Part shown: piece by piece, positions 5,653-6,454 of the stretch
Layout of the letters: the number at the start of each line of letters is the position of its first letter
Numbering within the stretch: the first letter of the stretch is position 1
Source: Clostridiales bacterium
Lineage (GTDB): Bacteria > Bacillota > Clostridia > Saccharofermentanales > Saccharofermentanaceae
DNA length: 6,454 nt
Reading direction: 5' to 3'
Assembly: GCA_016930475.1 (NCBI GenBank)
Contig: JAFGGR010000021.1
Coordinates: 1-6,454, forward strand
Position numbers and translations under genes: made by a program
The notes under the pieces: model-generated
What the model saw: the letters and a program-made list of their open reading frames with translations, nothing else
Told to the model about the DNA's origin: nothing
Database searches by the model: none

Positions 5653-6366
5653 GATGATTCGTTATTGTCCGAACAGTTATCCGTTTTGCAGGAGAAACTG
5701 GGTTATCGTTTTTCGAATATCCGGCTTCTGGTCAATGCGTTGACACATTCGTCCTATGCTTATGAATCGAAGGACAAAGACGTCGAAGATAATGAGCGCC
5801 TCGAATTCTTAGGCGATGGCATTTTGGATTTTGTGATCGCAGAAGAACTCTTCCATAGAAAAACCAAAGGGGACGAGGGATATCTTTCAAAAACTCGCGC
5901 ACTGATCGTGTGCGAAGCGATGCTTGCCGAAGTCGCCGAGGGGATGGAGGTCGGAGGACTTTTGCTCCTCGGCCGCGGTGAGAATGCCTCGGGAGGGCGT
6001 CACAAGCCCTCAAATCTCTCCAGCGCCATGGAGGCGATGTTCGCGGCCATTTATTTGGACGGGGGCTTTGAAGTGGCAAAGAAGTCGATTCTGAGCATAT
6101 TGAACGAAGCTATACGGCGTGCGCTTGCCGGTACGCTTGTTTTCGACTATAAAAGCAGGTTATTGGAGTGGTCCCAAAGTGAACTCGTTCATAAGCCGAT
6201 TTCCTTTGTCATTCTTGATGAAGAGGGACCGGTTCATGACCGTATGTATCAGGCGGCTGTTTTACTTGACAACGTCGTTATCGGAGAAGGAGCAGGCCGA
6301 AGCAAAAAGCAGGCGGAGCAAAAAGCGGCCAAGGCTGCGCTCGGTAAAATTTATCCCGAAGCCTGA
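5650..6366 (+). CDS. rnc: Ribonuclease III
   Basis: RNase III is a homodimeric, Mg-dependent endonuclease that cuts double-stranded RNA, notably in rRNA precursor processing and mRNA turnover. The 238-residue product has both domains. The nuclease domain (about 1-158) has the signature NERLEFLGDGILDF (48-61), with Glu49, Glu52 and Asp56 equivalent to E. coli Glu38, Glu41 and Asp45. DEGYLS (75-80) supplies Glu76 (E. coli Glu65), and MEAMFAAIYLDGG supplies Glu128 (E. coli Glu117). The dsRNA-binding domain (about 166-235) runs from DYKSRLLEW to GRSKKQAEQKAAKAAL. One oddity is Ser125 (codon 6022-6024) where E. coli has metal-ligand Asp114. All other catalytic acids are present, so it is probably active. 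It starts 22 bases after the acpP terminator's T-run, which leaves little room for a promoter of its own, so expression may rely on read-through from acpP. Confidence 0.96.
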   Translation: MDDSLLSEQLSVLQEKLGYRFSNIRLLVNALTHSSYAYESKDKDVEDNERLEFLGDGILDFVIAEELFHRKTKGDEGYLSKTRALIVCEAMLAEVAEGMEVGGLLLLGRGENASGGRHKPSNLSSAMEAMFAAIYLDGGFEVAKKSILSILNEAIRRALAGTLVFDYKSRLLEWSQSELVHKPISFVILDEEGPVHDRMYQAAVLLDNVVIGEGAGRSKKQAEQKAAKAALGKIYPEA

Positions 6367-6420
6367 TATTCGTGGTATGCGTTTGGACTTCAATATTCAG
6401 CAATCCGGTTTCCACATCGT

Positions 6421-6449
6421 TTCATAAATCGTTTGTTTTGGTATATAAT
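6421..6449 (+). promoter_or_regulatory. Candidate promoter at the right edge, for a gene beyond the window
   Basis: TTCATA (6421-6426, 4 of 6) and TATAAT (6444-6449, perfect) are separated by 17 bases, and TGG precedes the overlapping TATATA at 6442. It would fire out of the window. The interval 6367-6454 otherwise shows no convincing gene and no clear terminator for rnc. Confidence 0.45.
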
Positions 6450-6454
6450 CTTAG

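Noticed and set aside
6377..6427. A 16-codon open frame beginning ATG after rnc
   Set aside because: It has no convincing SD and no recognisable similarity, and frames of this length are expected by chance.

Overview
The window is a compact bacterial chromosomal segment with every gene on the + strand. Seven protein genes are recognisable: murJ (its 5' end lies outside the window), recA, recX, rimO, pgsA, acpP and rnc. Base composition is balanced, a little under 50% GC by eye. The control signals look Gram-positive: strong AGGAGG-type Shine-Dalgarno (SD) sites, consensus sigma-A promoters and a DinR/LexA box of the Bacillota form GAAC-N4-GTTC in front of recA. Gene neighbourhoods also point to Bacillota, probably a Clostridia-like anaerobe: recA-recX, rimO-pgsA and acpP-rnc are each common pairs there. 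I cannot name the genus.

Layout. 2-1405 is the lipid II flippase murJ, open at the left edge. 1406-1523 holds a near-perfect recA promoter with an SOS operator just downstream of the predicted transcription start. 1524-4607 carries recA, recX and rimO with short gaps, and pgsA (4591-5223) starts inside the end of rimO, so recA to pgsA reads as one transcription unit. A weak promoter-like sequence in the 3' end of recX may give rimO-pgsA its own supply. 5224-5337 carries a second good promoter that drives acpP (5338-5577). acpP is followed by a Rho-independent terminator that almost touches the SD of rnc (5650-6366). The last 88 bases hold no gene, only a candidate promoter that would fire out of the window.

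How the genes fit together. MurJ moves the peptidoglycan precursor across the membrane. RecA and RecX are the recombinase and its modulator in DNA repair. RimO modifies ribosomal protein uS12, PgsA makes the precursor of phosphatidylglycerol, ACP carries growing fatty acyl chains, and RNase III processes double-stranded RNA. These are core functions, and I found no mobile element, CRISPR array, tRNA, rRNA or defence system. The window is essentially ordinary housekeeping DNA. The points worth a second look are the overlap between the acpP terminator and the rnc ribosome binding site, a serine replacing a metal-ligand aspartate in RNase III, the possible SOS control of rimO and pgsA, and a strong excess of GATC.
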